Below are positions 11,161-22,477 of a stretch of DNA of 64,000 bases, piece after piece; position 1 is the first letter of the stretch, and the number at the start of each line of letters is the position of its first letter. Origin of the DNA: Paraphysoderma sedebokerense (taxonomy: Eukaryota > Blastocladiomycota > Physodermatomycetes > Physodermatales > Physodermataceae); assembly GCA_025602915.1 (NCBI GenBank), contig JAHLJZ010000046.1:1-64000 (forward strand), given 5' to 3'. The notes under the pieces were generated by a model that was not told the origin of the DNA, made no database searches, and saw only the letters and a program-made list of their open reading frames with translations. Made by a program: the position numbers and the translations under genes.

Positions 11161-13143
11161 ATGACAACCTCCTCCGTTCCCAAGAGAAGAATCATCCTTG
11201 ACGAGGATTCAGACGATGCCGAGGACGATATTCAAATCAAAACAGCATTTACAACGCCCAAAACCAAGAAAAGAGTTTTATCCGAGCCCAGTGATTGCGA
11301 ATCATCGGATGCTGGAAGAGGCAGTGATCAGGAATCATCATCACGCTCCTCACGACAAACTCGGTCTTCTTCAAAGCGGAAACTTCGCCGAGAGGGCAAA
11401 TTGACTCAATCAAATCAGGGACATGCAAAAGAAAACGAGCCCAATACATCGACCTCTCGAAAAAGCACACGCCTTGCAGCCAGAGAAGAACGGAGGGCAG
11501 CGAAAAGGAATCGCCCTTCGAATGACAATTACGATGTATATACCGACGAGTTTGTATCAAGCAGTGGAAATACCGATATAGAGGAGCAAACAGATATTCC
11601 CACCAAACGTAAAAGGATATCGAGAAGGAAAATTTCGTTGGATAGTGATTCTGAAAAGTTAGACTCCGAGGCAAGCAATACTGCGCTTCGCCAAAAGCCG
11701 AAAAAGAAGAGAGTGCCAGAACTGGACGAGGAGGATATGGATTTGGATGAGACAGGTGAGAATACTGATAATTATTAACGAAAAAAAAACCATTGCCTTA
11801 TAACACAATATGGTTGATTGTCGCATAGCAATCATTCTCCCTAACGAAGGAGGTAGAACTCACCGCAACCGAAGAAATGCTTACAAAGAACATTTAGCCA
11901 AACTGAAAAACAAAAAACGTATATTTTCTATGCTTGTAGTCTGAGTGTATCTGCAATTAATCTCTAAACTTTCTAACTCTTGTTTCAGAGACACCGGAAA
12001 AAGATGCCAATCCCAATATTATTGTGTTAAGTGATAGCGAAGACGACGCATTTGACGACAGCGCAGGCATGATTGGTGACGTTGACATTGGAATACTGAA
12101 TCAAGATGAATACGATCTGGATTTTATCGTTGAAGACGACGGGGATTCCGCTCAAGTGTTGGAGGCGCTGCCTGGTAGAATTTTATTTTATCGCTTTTCT
12201 GTCGTTTGTTATGTTAGTATACCTACATATCTAACTTTTCACTCATATTTCTTGTTCCTAGCCGAGTTTCGACGTGGAAAGAACAAAGAGTTGTTTGCAA
12301 TATTCATACATTATTTGATTTGTACGGCTCTCAATCCGAATTTTCCGAAACAAGTTCAATCAAGCCCAGACCTGGAAGACTTTCTGCATGCAGTGCATTA
12401 CGTAGATGACCAAATAAAAAGCAGGCTAAATCTACTGGTCAGCGCTGTCTGGAAACCAGATTTCAAGGTTTGATATATCATGGAGATATTTCAAAATCAA
12501 TCTTTCAATATTTGAATTGCGTTTTCCGTCTCACTCTTCAACATTTCATATTATAGCATGATCTCGAAGCATTTCCAATATTTAACCTTTCCCCCCATGA
12601 ACCCGTGGCATGGTGTGACGCTTGCGGAATGAGTGGGCGATATTCTTCTAGAAGACTTTATTTAAGTGGAGTTCCATACGACAAAAATACATTCAAAGTA
12701 TCTTCCTTATTTTGTTCCTCAAATACCCCCCTTTGTCCTCGCCTAAAACAACACTCTCTGTTTTCAATCTCTGCGTATAGTGGCGTCCTCCTCCTCTTCC
12801 TGCCGCTAATTCGGGCTCTGATTCCGAAACCTCAACCAATCATGCTTACGATATCGGACGGTATTGTGCAATGAGGTCGAAACAGTATCATATTCTGTAC
12901 CACCATAAGAAAAGCTTATTTGATTCTGTTGCAGCAGAAATTGAAGACTTTGAGGAAACAAGGCATCTGGAAAATGAGAGGCAGAATCAACGAAGGATTT
13001 CAAGTTCTGAAATGGATAATATTCGAGGCACCGCTGAAAGTGACAACGGAGACGAAGACGGGCAAAAGGAGGAATTGATTTTCAGGAACTTGGTCGAGCG
13101 CGGATTAGTGAAAAATGTAAGGTTTTTCTTAGTACTCCATTAA
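11161..13143 (+). CDS. DUF4211-domain nuclear protein
   Basis: Five exons, the introns lying at about 11756-11987, 12175-12261, 12470-12558 and 12698-12780. The first 200 residues are low-complexity, charged and Ser/Arg/Lys-rich, with several bipartite-type nuclear signals (KRNR, KRKRISRRK, KPKKKR). Then comes an acidic linker with LSDSEDD, followed by the DUF4211 domain. Recognisable domain parts are DLDFIVEDD, ALPAEFRRGKNKELF, SAVWKPDF and the CDACG block followed by LSGVPYD. DUF4211 proteins are fungal and largely uncharacterised; a chromatin or transcription role is often assumed. The 3' end is the least certain part, since a donor-like GTAAGG at the end of the last exon could lead to one more exon. 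Confidence 0.85.
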
Positions 13144-13525
13144 TTACCATGTCTGGTAGAGATTTTTTTGTCGCCTTTTTACTAACCCTCTTTGATCTTT
13201 CCGTAACTGCTGAATTACATCTGTGACACGGAAAGTGGCGACGAGATTTTAAAGATTTGTTAAAAGAAAGCGAAGATTTATGTACATATAAGTTAAAAAA
13301 TTTGACAGATTAGAAGTTACTTAAGTCAGTAACAAATGAATATTGGCGCTGAAACCGGTGAATTTATTATATATGTAGTATAAATACATGCTTGCTGAAC
13401 ACTTTGATTTTCGATATGAACGCGTCAAGGCGGTTGCTAGGCAACTGATCATCCCTGCCACAACAAACTGTATATGCCCAATAGATGTAGAGTCGTAAAA
13501 ACCTGTAAGAATATCGATCATAACT

Positions 13526-14780
13526 ATGATTTCGAGACCAGATAAGCGAACAATAGGGCAGATAAGGCCAATGGCTTGTAGTCAGGTAAATGAGTCTGCT
13601 TCACCGTCGAGAATTCAGTTCAACGCGAATTTGGCAGGTCCAGGACTTACCTTCCATTGCATCTATCTTAATTATTAGGGATTACTAAATCGGGCTGATG
13701 GTAGCTCCAGATTTAATTTAGGTTTGTTAGTTACTCTATTCTAATCTTGGGCCTTTGTTCTGTTTACTGTTCCTATACAATATCGCGCGGCCATTTAATT
13801 CACTGCCACATCCCCGCCATGCGACCTATATTTATGTTCCCTTGCTTTGTTTCAGATAAAACGTCAGTGATATGTAGTGTATATGGACCAACTGAAGTTA
13901 AGTTAAAGAACGAACAACTTGATCGAGCAACAATTGAAGTAAACGTCAAACCTTCTGTCGGTTTAAGCAGTACAGTATCGTTCCGTTGGTTTACTGCTCG
14001 CTTTTCTTAATCTGGTTTTCCTAATTGAGGTTATGCCTCTCTACGTAATTCTCATTTATAATATATAGCCACCCAAGAGCGACATTTGGAAAATACCCTA
14101 AGAATGTCTTTGGAAGACGTTATACTATCAGTGCTTCACCCCCGGACATCAATTCAAATCACATTTCAGATAATGTGGGACGATGGAAGCGTACAAATTA
14201 ATGTTATTTATCGAATACGTAGAGAGAAAATGAGAACTGACCCTCTTGATGTTCATTCAGGTGTTAGCGGCGTGCATGAATGCGGCAATGTTGGCATTAA
14301 TCGACGCAGGTGTACCTCTGAAAGCAACTTTTGGTGCTATATCAATTGCAATAGCTGGTAATGGCCAAATAATGCTGGATCCCTTAAAGAGCGAGATGGA
14401 GGTATAAGATATGATGAAATCATCAATAGCTTCCTTCCCTTAATTTTTGTAGCATGTATGCGATATTCACCATAATTCCCACTTTTGTAGACAGCAGATT
14501 CTATACATACTTATATGTTTGATTCGATTTCTTCGGATGCTTACTCCACAAGGTCTATTGGGACATTTACAGAAGAAGAGGTAAGATAAATAAATTCTAT
14601 CAGCACATATGATTACGGCGGTGGTTCGTTTCAATCTGACTAACTATGATTTTAATATGGTCATTTCAACAGTTTAATCAATGCTATGACTTGGCAGTAC
14701 TTGCTATACCGAAAATTATCGGATTTTTGAGGACGGCCATAGAAAAAAAACTAGAAAAAGAAGTTCAGCTAAAGATTTGA
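13526..14780 (+). CDS. RRP46: Exosome complex subunit RRP46 (RNase PH-like)
   Basis: A ring subunit of the RNA exosome, which processes and degrades RNA 3' to 5' in the nucleus and cytoplasm. Exon 1 gives MISRPDKRTIGQIRPMACSQ, the normal N-terminus of this family (R-D-x-R--xQIRPM). Exon 2 gives GLLNRADGSSRF. Exon 3 gives TSVICSVYGPTEVKLKNEQL, the EXOSC5/RRP46-type version of the RNase PH core, and RATIEVNVKP follows. Later exons give VLAACMNAAMLALIDAGVP and end at EKEVQLKI. About 230-250 residues, full length for the family, with about six introns. It lies just downstream of the DUF4211 gene on the same strand, with a spacer of about 380 bp. Confidence 0.88.
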
Positions 14781-15427
14781 TTGTACATAAGCAACAGAAA
14801 AAAATGTGTCATCTGGCGTTCATCTTGCTCTAATACATATGAGGAAGGACACAATGATCAACCGGAAATCATACACATCTAAAATCAAGGAAAACTTCAT
14901 ACTCACGTTGTCGTTCAGTCTTTAACATCTCTCTCCAAGAAAACGTCTACACTCTGTTCTAGGGTAATCAAACGGACCGATCCTCAGAATAATGAACTTG
15001 TTTCATATACGGTGTTAATCACTTAAGATAGTAAGGTTATAGACGGCAAAACTTGCAACATGCTTGAATACAATTCAATTGCGGACATGGATTTTGAAAT
15101 GTAAAATTTCTGACTTTTATTTAACCGCTTCAGAAAAACATTCCACCAGAAAATATTTAAAATTGCGCGCTATGTAGTGTATACCCCAACACTATGGCTG
15201 AGTTGTTTTAAGTTAGTTATTGTCTAATGTTTTTCTGGGCTAATATGTTTCCCGGCTAGTATGTCTCAAATACTTGAATACAGCAAAGTTGATTCTCGCG
15301 TACAGCCACTTGAAACTATCCAAAAAATCCTTCACGTTCCTTGCTCACGAAGTATACCTTCGGCCCAAAAGCCAACAAAGATTAAATCTTCCGGTACTAA
15401 GAGCAACTCATCATCTATATTTATTAG
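14781..15427. other. Spacer, no gene recognised
   Basis: About 650 bp between the convergent RRP46 gene and the SSP gene at 15428-15690. No repeat or exon supported. Confidence 0.4.
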
Positions 15428-15690
15428 TTATGTGCGAACCCCTATACACGTCTGGTATTGAACTAGGCATACACCACCACATTGAGCAAGATTTGAATTT
15501 TGATTAATTAAACAATTTTGAGAGCAATCGTCTGCTGCCCTAAAGCATCTTTGTTGTTCGGGTTGCTGTATTGATTGTGTTAGCGTTTAAGATCCAATAT
15601 TTATCTGATGGGAAATGAGTGGTACTCACTTTGTCCCTGAACTCCAAGAAACAAAGTAAGAATAGACGAAATAAGAATCGTAACTCGCAT
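15428..15690 (-). CDS. Small secreted protein, Cys-pattern family, copy B
   Basis: Exon 1 (15690-15630) encodes the signal peptide MRVTILISSILTLFLGVQGQ. A GTGAGT donor follows at the same place as in the paralogues. Exon 2 (15565-15428) begins after ATACAG and encodes QPEQQRCFRAADDCSQNC... to CIGVRT, with the exact pattern C-x6-C-x3-C-x10-C-x3-C-x6-C. Presumed secreted; no known function. Oddity: with the GTGAGT donor the exon phases do not match the frame that carries the cysteines, so either another splice site is used (for example an in-phase GT six bases after the codon for Leu15), or the gene is slightly damaged. It is divergent from copy C across 612 bp. Confidence 0.7.
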
Positions 15691-16302
15691 TGGAGTTAGG
15701 CAGAGGAGGTAAATGTTCTAAAAGTATAGCTCAATTTCTCTTTCTCACTTTCTGCTGTACTACCTTAACGAAGAAACGATCTCGTTATCCCATTTAAGTG
15801 GAAACGGAATTCACGGATGCATAGCAAGCCGACGCAAAAACGGGCCGGAGGTATTCGTTCCAACCAGACGTCGGCTGCAAGGCGATTATTCCCTAATAAG
15901 CTTCCGCCTCCTCAAGTCTTACGAAAGATAAATTATGACTACAAATTTACCATTGCGGATAATTTTTTTTTCCACGGACGGAAAAATATAAAGCAGCCAA
16001 TATATGTCTGGCGGGTATAAAGCTGATACCCCATATATTTAGTATCTACCTGTATAAACTTGAGGCGCCAGGCGCTTATTAGGCCAATATTCGTCTTTCC
16101 AGCCACGAAATTCGGTTTATGCGTGGGCTTGCCTCTTGTCATACCCACTTAAAATAGATAAACTGTTATTGAAGTGACGAGCTAATTTAACGCTTATAAA
16201 AAGGTGAATTCATCTGCTGAATCTGTAGATTACGTTTAAAGTACAAAGAACGGCTATTGTTATCAAACATTCACTCCTCCAACCAGAAAATAACTTAATA
16301 AT
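15691..16302. promoter_or_regulatory. Bidirectional promoter region of SSP copies B and C
   Basis: Holds the family element twice, once for each gene. On the minus strand at 15826-15850 it reads GTTTTTGCGTCGGCTTGCT, about 140-160 bp before copy B. On the plus strand at about 16063-16135 it reads TGAGGCGCCAGGCG ... GTTTATGCGTGGGCTTGCC before copy C. At 16174 GACGAGCTAATTTAACG is followed by TTATAAAAAG, a TATA-like box, also present before copy E. Confidence 0.65.
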
Positions 16303-16599
16303 ATGGGAACTACTTATCTCGCTGTATTTATTTCTGCCCTACTTCTCGGTGTTCATGGAAGTGAGTACAAGTGAATTTATATTAGATATTGTTGGATGGC
16401 CGCTAATATGTTTCAAAAAGTACCAGCTACACCAGCGCAGCGCCAACAAGTACGGCCACGGCCGCTAGCTGAAATATGCTTAGAAGTAGTAAGCCTCTGT
16501 GTTGACAATTGCAGGATTTACCCAGTACCAACTTTGATGGATTGCGTTGGTATTTGCTCAAAGGACCATAGGACCTGCATGGGACCATCTCCCAGGTAA
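16303..16599 (+). CDS. Small secreted protein, Cys-pattern family, copy C
   Basis: Exons 16303-16360 and 16421-16599. Exon 1 is almost exactly the signal peptide (MGTTYLAVFISALLLGVHG). The intron falls at the cleavage region in phase 1. The mature part is about 63 residues: a short PATPAQRQQVRPRP lead, then CLEVVSLCVDNC and CVGICSKDHRTC, giving C-x6-C-x3-C-x10-C-x3-C-x6-C. Mirror-symmetric spacing with two C-x3-C pairs suggests a disulfide-linked helical hairpin. Probably secreted; no homologue recognised. The stop overlaps a donor-like AG|GTAAAT, so a further exon is possible but not needed. Confidence 0.8.
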
Positions 16600-17552
16600 A
16601 TGTGTTATCTTAAACCATAAATGTAGGCGGTTGGTTGTCCAAGCGCTTTTGATTTCATCAATTCCGCATCCGGTCATGAGTTCGCACGTAACATATAAAC
16701 GTTATATAATTATATATAAATAGTGTAATAAACAGATTGTGTGATCCCTATATTGTATTGTTTCTGTACCGTCTTTGAGTATGAAGGAAATACATTTTCT
16801 TACACTAAGTGATTTTGGAGGAATACATTGCGAATGGATTTCTTCATCATAATTCAAGGTTAATTAACAACTTAATTGGGCCATTGAAAAATTTACGAAC
16901 GAACGCTGCCTGCAACAATTAACATCCATCGGATTGAGGCTGATTAAATTATGTATTGGAGCATATCATTTTATGGGAAATCTTCCGACATTTCAAATGT
17001 AAAAACATCATATTATGAAATCTTACTCTCGGCTGGGATACGAATGGTAATCGCGACGGAATTAACTTTTGACGCTCATGGATAACTTTCTTCGAGAGGA
17101 AGTAATCTGCAACGCAGTATTTGGATTTCACCCTCGTGTTCTAATGACATTGAGCTTTCCCGTTAACATTTATTGATTCAGTAGAGCTCAAGATTATCTA
17201 ATCTCAATGAAACCACCGATGACCATAGATTTCCATATTGTGACTTGCTTGTTTCGCCCGTTGCGATATCACTATTGTATATGCATTGACAATGCAATTT
17301 AAATTATGTCAATCTCGGAGATATCAGTAGCCACAATCATTATACTTTTTTAGCTTACAGATGGATAAGGTTTTTCCGGTTATTCATTCTTGTTAGACCA
17401 ATCAATTGTTCTGGGTGCGTGAATTGGCTTGGGATTGCAATTTAAATTTGCACGCGAGCTAAATGTGGGGTTTCGGACGGATATAAATATGCAGTTGGTA
17501 TAAGAAACACATTATCCCCACACTTAACGTATATCAATAGCTGATACAAAAT
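16600..17552. other. Spacer, no gene recognised
   Basis: About 950 bp, A+T-rich. A TATA-like GGATATAAATATGCAG at about 17478 probably serves the SSP gene starting at 17553. Nothing else supported. Confidence 0.4.
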
Positions 17553-17829
17553 ATGCGCGTTATAATCCTCAGTGTATTGATTTTGGCGATTTCTCTGACT
17601 GTTCAAGCCTTCCCTCAAAGTAAGACTTCATATTTCAGAGTCACATCGTTCTTACAATTAAAATTTTTACTGACAATGACCTTTAGAAATTATTCCCGGG
17701 CATGTAGAAAGTAACTCTTGCGAACAACGGGTAAAGGCCTGTTACGACAGCTGTGATGCAAATCCAATTCCAAGTGCAATGGAATGCTCTAACATGTGTA
17801 TAGTTGGGTTTGAAACTTGTCTGGAGTAA
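17553..17829 (+). CDS. Small secreted protein, Cys-pattern family, copy D
   Basis: Exons 17553-17617 and 17687-17829. Signal peptide MRVIILSVLILAISLTVQAF, with the intron at its end as in the paralogues. The mature part is KIIPGHVESNSCEQRVKAC..., with six cysteines in exactly the pattern C-x6-C-x3-C-x10-C-x3-C-x6-C, and ends GFETCLE. Outside the cysteines it shares little with copies B and C, which shows that the spacing is what is kept. It lies tail-to-tail with a coiled-coil family gene 600 bp downstream. Confidence 0.82.
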
Positions 17830-18432
17830 ATGTAAATTATACTTGCTGTTATACACATCGATACAAAGTCGATTGAGAACTGTGACCTTTCATATATTGT
17901 TACATATGTGTTTTATAGATGTCTGTTGTGGATAAAAATAAAAATATGACCAATATTTCTGTTGACATCGATATATTCCCGACAAATGGTTTTATCAATA
18001 AAAAGTGTTGTGAATTGGTCGATTGTTTAATTGGATAATTATATAGAGAATATATTCTGCTCTCAACCATATCATGCGACCTACATAGACTATTTTCTTG
18101 CTTCGACGTCCACAAGCAGGGTGCTGTTATTGATTGTATATTGACATATTTATAATGAACTTTAGATAAATAGTTGCACTAGTTACCTCGCAAATCTGTC
18201 CCGTAACCACCAAACAGCATGAATTTGCACTTACTTGAAAGTGACGTTGTACGATGCCAGCCAACAGATCCGTTGAGTAAATCATTTTTTTTAATATAAT
18301 ACAAATAAATTTCCATGACATGTAGACGATACATTTAGATCCGAATACAATCATGTGTTCAGCCAGTCACTGTTCTAAGGACAGGCCGTATCGACATCTA
18401 GGTGGAAGGCTAATACGTCGTCGTATTTATAG
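17830..18432. other. Spacer between convergent SSP and coiled-coil genes
   Basis: About 600 bp of A+T-rich DNA holding the 3' flanks of both genes; AATAAA-like words occur at about 17935. No further gene supported. Confidence 0.4.
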
Positions 18433-19817
18433 TTAGTCAAGAAGTTGTTGATTTGCGGTTGCATCCACAATGTCCCCGGTTTTCTTAGATTTAATCAAAT
18501 CCAAAATGATATCTTTTCTCACGTCTTTCAATTGCTTTAATGCGTCGTCGTGCAATGATTCGGCTTGCGATAGATTTCTGGTCAACACTTCTAGAGACGA
18601 TTCCATATTCGTCTTGCATTCGATGAGCAGATGTAAAGCTGTCTCTGCGGTCTTGAGCGATTTCTTGATTTTTTGCCGGATGTGGTAATCACTAATGCAA
18701 AGAAAGCGGAAAGAATGAAAGAACAGTCTTTAGTATACCAATATTGTTGACACAGCAATAAATCATAAACTTACGTGAATATATTATCAAACAAGACATC
18801 AGCGATCAAATTCGGTTGGGTAATATCTGTAGAAATTGTCCCTTCCGGAAAGTAATTTTTCAGTTCAGGATAAATAGTCCACGCCACTTCTACTCTTTCT
18901 TTGCACAACTTAATATCTCTTTGAGCTTTATCAATGCTACCGTGCTTTACGCCGTCTAAAATTATTGCGTCAAAGACCAAATCTGCAGATGCAAATTCTT
19001 TCGCCCGGTGTAGACGTTTTATGGCTTTCCGGCAATGCGTGACAGCATCATTAAGGTAAGAGTGAGCAATACGGTGGCGGTTAAGTATAGACCGAAAATT
19101 CTCAATTTGGTGTTGTGTGCTTTTAGTCTGTTGTACGAGTAAACCTTCGGATGGATGAGATGGTGTAGGACCATCAAAGATCTAGAGAACGTAATGAGAT
19201 GGGAGAGTCGTTTTGGCTCAAATAGTACCAATACTCACCACACTTTCAATTTGTCTTAAACGTCGAATCATTGAATTCGCTACCATTTTTGATTCCTCCA
19301 AACTTTCACATTTTGCTTTCAATAACTGTAGAGCATTCTTTAAAGACTCCAGTTCTCGTTGCTCTGTATGGAGCTCCTGGTAAGCCGCCTGGAATTCTGT
19401 TTCTCTCTTATCTAACTCTTGCTTATGGTTTCCCTGTATTGGTTGTATAATTAAGTTATTACTTCTCATGTCGGAATATATAAGGAATGAAACTTACCAC
19501 AAGTTTGGTTTTCATCGATTTAAATGTCATAGAGTTCATCCGCTCAAAATCATTCTGTTTTTGTTCTCTATGGAACCCCAGTTAGTCTCATGATCGCCGT
19601 AGCTCATTTTTCACTAAAAGAATATAAAAGTATACATTTTCCGTTCCATTGTTTTAATCTTCGTTTGTTTCGACACTATGTCTTTTGACATTTTGGCGAT
19701 CTGGTTTGACGTTACCGCTGTTTTTGACGATATTGCAATCGGGTCTTTCAGATGAATTCGTCTCTGCAAGTCCTCCCATTCATTTAGCAAGGGGTTCAAA
19801 TCTGACCGTGCAAGCAT
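18433..19817 (-). CDS. Coiled-coil family protein, copy 2 (no PPxY)
   Basis: Five exons: about 19817-19632, 19570-19500, 19433-19240, 19182-18778 and about 18690-18433. Exon 1 gives MLARSDLNPLLNEWEDLQRR. Exon 3 gives the glutamate-rich ELDKRETEFQAAYQELHTEQ. Exon 4 begins with the family signature FDGPTPSHPSEGLLVQQT and ends with the QPNLIADVLFDN block. The last exon is charged and helical. The C-terminus ends KKTGDIVDATANQQLLD, at the place where copies 1 and 4 have PPxY. About 330 residues, soluble, largely coiled coil; function unknown. The small second exon is the least certain. Confidence 0.78.
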
Positions 19818-20474
19818 ATTTTAGATCTTAGCTGGTGCAAGATTTGGAAATTTCAATGTTGGCTCCAGAGTACAGGATACCGGACTACTTAATGGTCACC
19901 TCCATTTTGCTGGACCACTGAAACACCTTGGCATAGAAAACCCAATTCGAGCTTGAAGCGGTCAATGATGCCAAGGCCAAGGAACTCCGAGATAAGGTTG
20001 ACATAGAAAATTTAGACTTGCCACATTGAGGTACTTCTGTCTTCCACGTGCGATTTCGCAAGGATATGTTAAGGATATGACATCAAAGACCGCCAAGTAA
20101 AACGACAATAATCATGGATTAGGTTAGGTCTTAGGATCTTATTCTTTCCTGGTGCAGTGTGCAAATATTTTTCCAATTCTGCTAAGAATCAAACAAGTTC
20201 GAATGGCATACAGTCTACACCGGCAAATGAAAGTGGATTATCAAACAACTCGGCATTGCAAAAAGCCAATTCTCATTAACCGCCACATGAGAGAAGTATA
20301 TCAAGATAAATTCTCGGGATCCGAATGATATTTCATATAGGCATAATACATACGTACTACAGGTAACAGTAGAGAAAGCATAGATAAATAGATGATTACA
20401 ATAAAGTATACAAGGTTGCCTAATTTGCAGGTAAATTGATTGCATTCTGATATTGCGGAGGCGCTTCGCCGTCT
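19818..20474. other. Spacer between tandem coiled-coil genes
   Basis: About 650 bp; nothing recognised apart from a TTAGGTTAGG-like word near 20110. Confidence 0.4.
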
Positions 20475-21838
20475 CTATATAATATCGCCTCTTCTCATTT
20501 TAATCCAATCTACCATGATATCCCTTCTTAGTTCCTTCAATCGTTTTAATGAGTTTTCATACTTGAGCTGGGTCTGATCTAGTTCCAACTTCAATCCATT
20601 TAATGCAGTTTTCATCTTGCTTCGCATTCGGTAAGAGAGCGTAAAATTGATTCAATCTCCTTGCGTGCTTCGTCAATTTGGTTCCGAAGGTACTGATTAC
20701 TAATTTTAATCAAGTCACCAAGTGAAAAATTTTACAGGAGACAATTCAATTAGCATCTTGTTGGTTGCTGTCAATAGAATGACTGAGGAGAAGCAAACTT
20801 ACAAGTACACATTATTTGACAAACCTTCTATAATTAAACATTGTTTGGCGGAGTTCATTAGCAATTCACCACCAGGAAGGTACTTTCTAGCATCCGGATA
20901 CACCATCAAAGCGGTCTGTAGGTTTCGCTCAGATTGTTCAAAATCTTCCAGAGCCTCCCAAATTTTTGATTTAATAACGAGTCCTTCCTTATTCATTAAG
21001 TCGTTTGTTCGTGTTAAAATATTTTGGGAACGTCTACAATTGATGACAGCACACTGAACGTGTGTGAAAGCAGTCCTGTGACGCTTGATTGTTAATCTCA
21101 ATTTTGCTGTATTGCGTTGCAATTGGTTTGTCTGCTCTTCTACTTGATCCTCAGAAGGGAAAGAAGGAGTCGGACCGTCAAATATTTAAAACAAACGTGA
21201 TGAAAGCGTCAGAATCGAGAAAGACATTTATCTTCACCTTTTAAGGACATGATTTAACTCACAATAGACTCAATTTCTTGAATACTATGGACAAAAGAGC
21301 TAACCAACCTCCGGTCAGGCTGTAACTTATTGTATTCAATACGCATATTCTCAAGCTCTCTAGTTAAGGATTCAAGTTCCCGTTGTTCGGTTTGGAGGTT
21401 GCGATAAGCCGTGTAAAATTCGATTTCCTCTTGTTCCAGCTTTTGATGAAAGTCGCCCTGTGTCTATGCCGTTGAATATAACGTTTACAGATTTGAAAAA
21501 TGGTTTTCTCTTACAATTAATTTGCCTTAAACGATATTAGAGTCCAAGATTTCATTGGCTCAACATCTTTGCGTTCTTTCTGCTGTATTACGGAGTCAGT
21601 TCTCTGCTCGCTTGACTTCAAACATTATATATAACGAGATGCTCTCTTACAAGATGGTTTACATTTGCGAAATCCTTATCTTGCTTGTTTCTATAAACTC
21701 TTCAAACTTATCCATGAGGCATGAAGTAGCGGACATACTTGAGGATATCGTGGCGATATTTTTAGTTACTAGTTTTCGTTGCAAATCATCCCATTCGTCT
21801 ACCAAAGCAGAGAAGTTGACCTGAGATGGCGCAACCAT
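20475..21838 (-). pseudogene. Coiled-coil family protein, copy 3 (frameshifted last exon)
   Basis: The same five-exon layout as copy 2. Exon 1 (21838-21658) gives MVAPSQVNFSALVDEWDDLQ. A short exon gives KERKDVEPMKSWTL. Then come the glutamate-rich exon, and the FDGPTPSFPSEDQVEEQT exon ending at about 20800. The last exon starts NQYLRNQIDEARKEIESIL, but its frame ends at ECEAR-stop. The rest of the homologous sequence (MKTALNGLKLELDQTQLKYE ... DWIKMRRGDII) continues in another frame to 20475. Unless an unseen small intron lies there, a one-base frameshift removes the last third of the C-terminal domain. No PPxY is present in either reading. Confidence 0.7.
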
Positions 21839-22477
21839 TTGTGAGATCTTGGACGACCTGCTAGCGGAGATAGTTGTCATGACTGAAGCGACAGGGTTTC
21901 GAAATGATCCAATTACGAATATATTTATACCCATACTTTGTGTACGGTGGATAATGGTCGAGATGACACACAACGAACTGGATATCCCATTTAGCTTAAA
22001 GTCATTTAAAACACAATCAGCACCATTGCGTATCTGCTTTATCAGCAAACGTGTTTCAAAGACAACACAGACTTGGAGAATTGCACTCACGCGAATTTAC
22101 GAACCTATTGTTGACGATAAAAGCCATAAGCACAAACCAGAGCAAGCCCTCAATTTCCAACAGAATCATCAATTAATTGGTAAGCAAGGGGGATATGAAG
22201 AGAATGCGAGACTGCGGTTTATAAAATTTCGGTTTATGAGACTTCATTCGAGCATCGCCTGAGCTTTGAGATTACAAAAATTGGCTACATGTGTGATCGC
22301 TCGTGCCTGCACAAAATAAAGAGTGGTGCTGAATTTAGATTGATGATACATTTAAGGTCTTCTGGTTCGCCATTGTGCTGACTGTTAGGTTACGTTACTG
22401 TAGCTGACTCTGCTCAGGCTGTCTGTATCAGTCAAGGCCCAGGGTCGGGCCAGCGGCCGGTCGGAATTGCTGCAGCC
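21839..22477. other. Spacer between divergent genes
   Basis: About 640 bp between coiled-coil copy 3 and the reductase gene. No gene supported. Confidence 0.4.

Noticed and set aside
11249-11674. 141-residue minus-strand ORF
   Set aside because: Antisense to the first exon of the DUF4211 gene; aromatic-rich nonsense composition.
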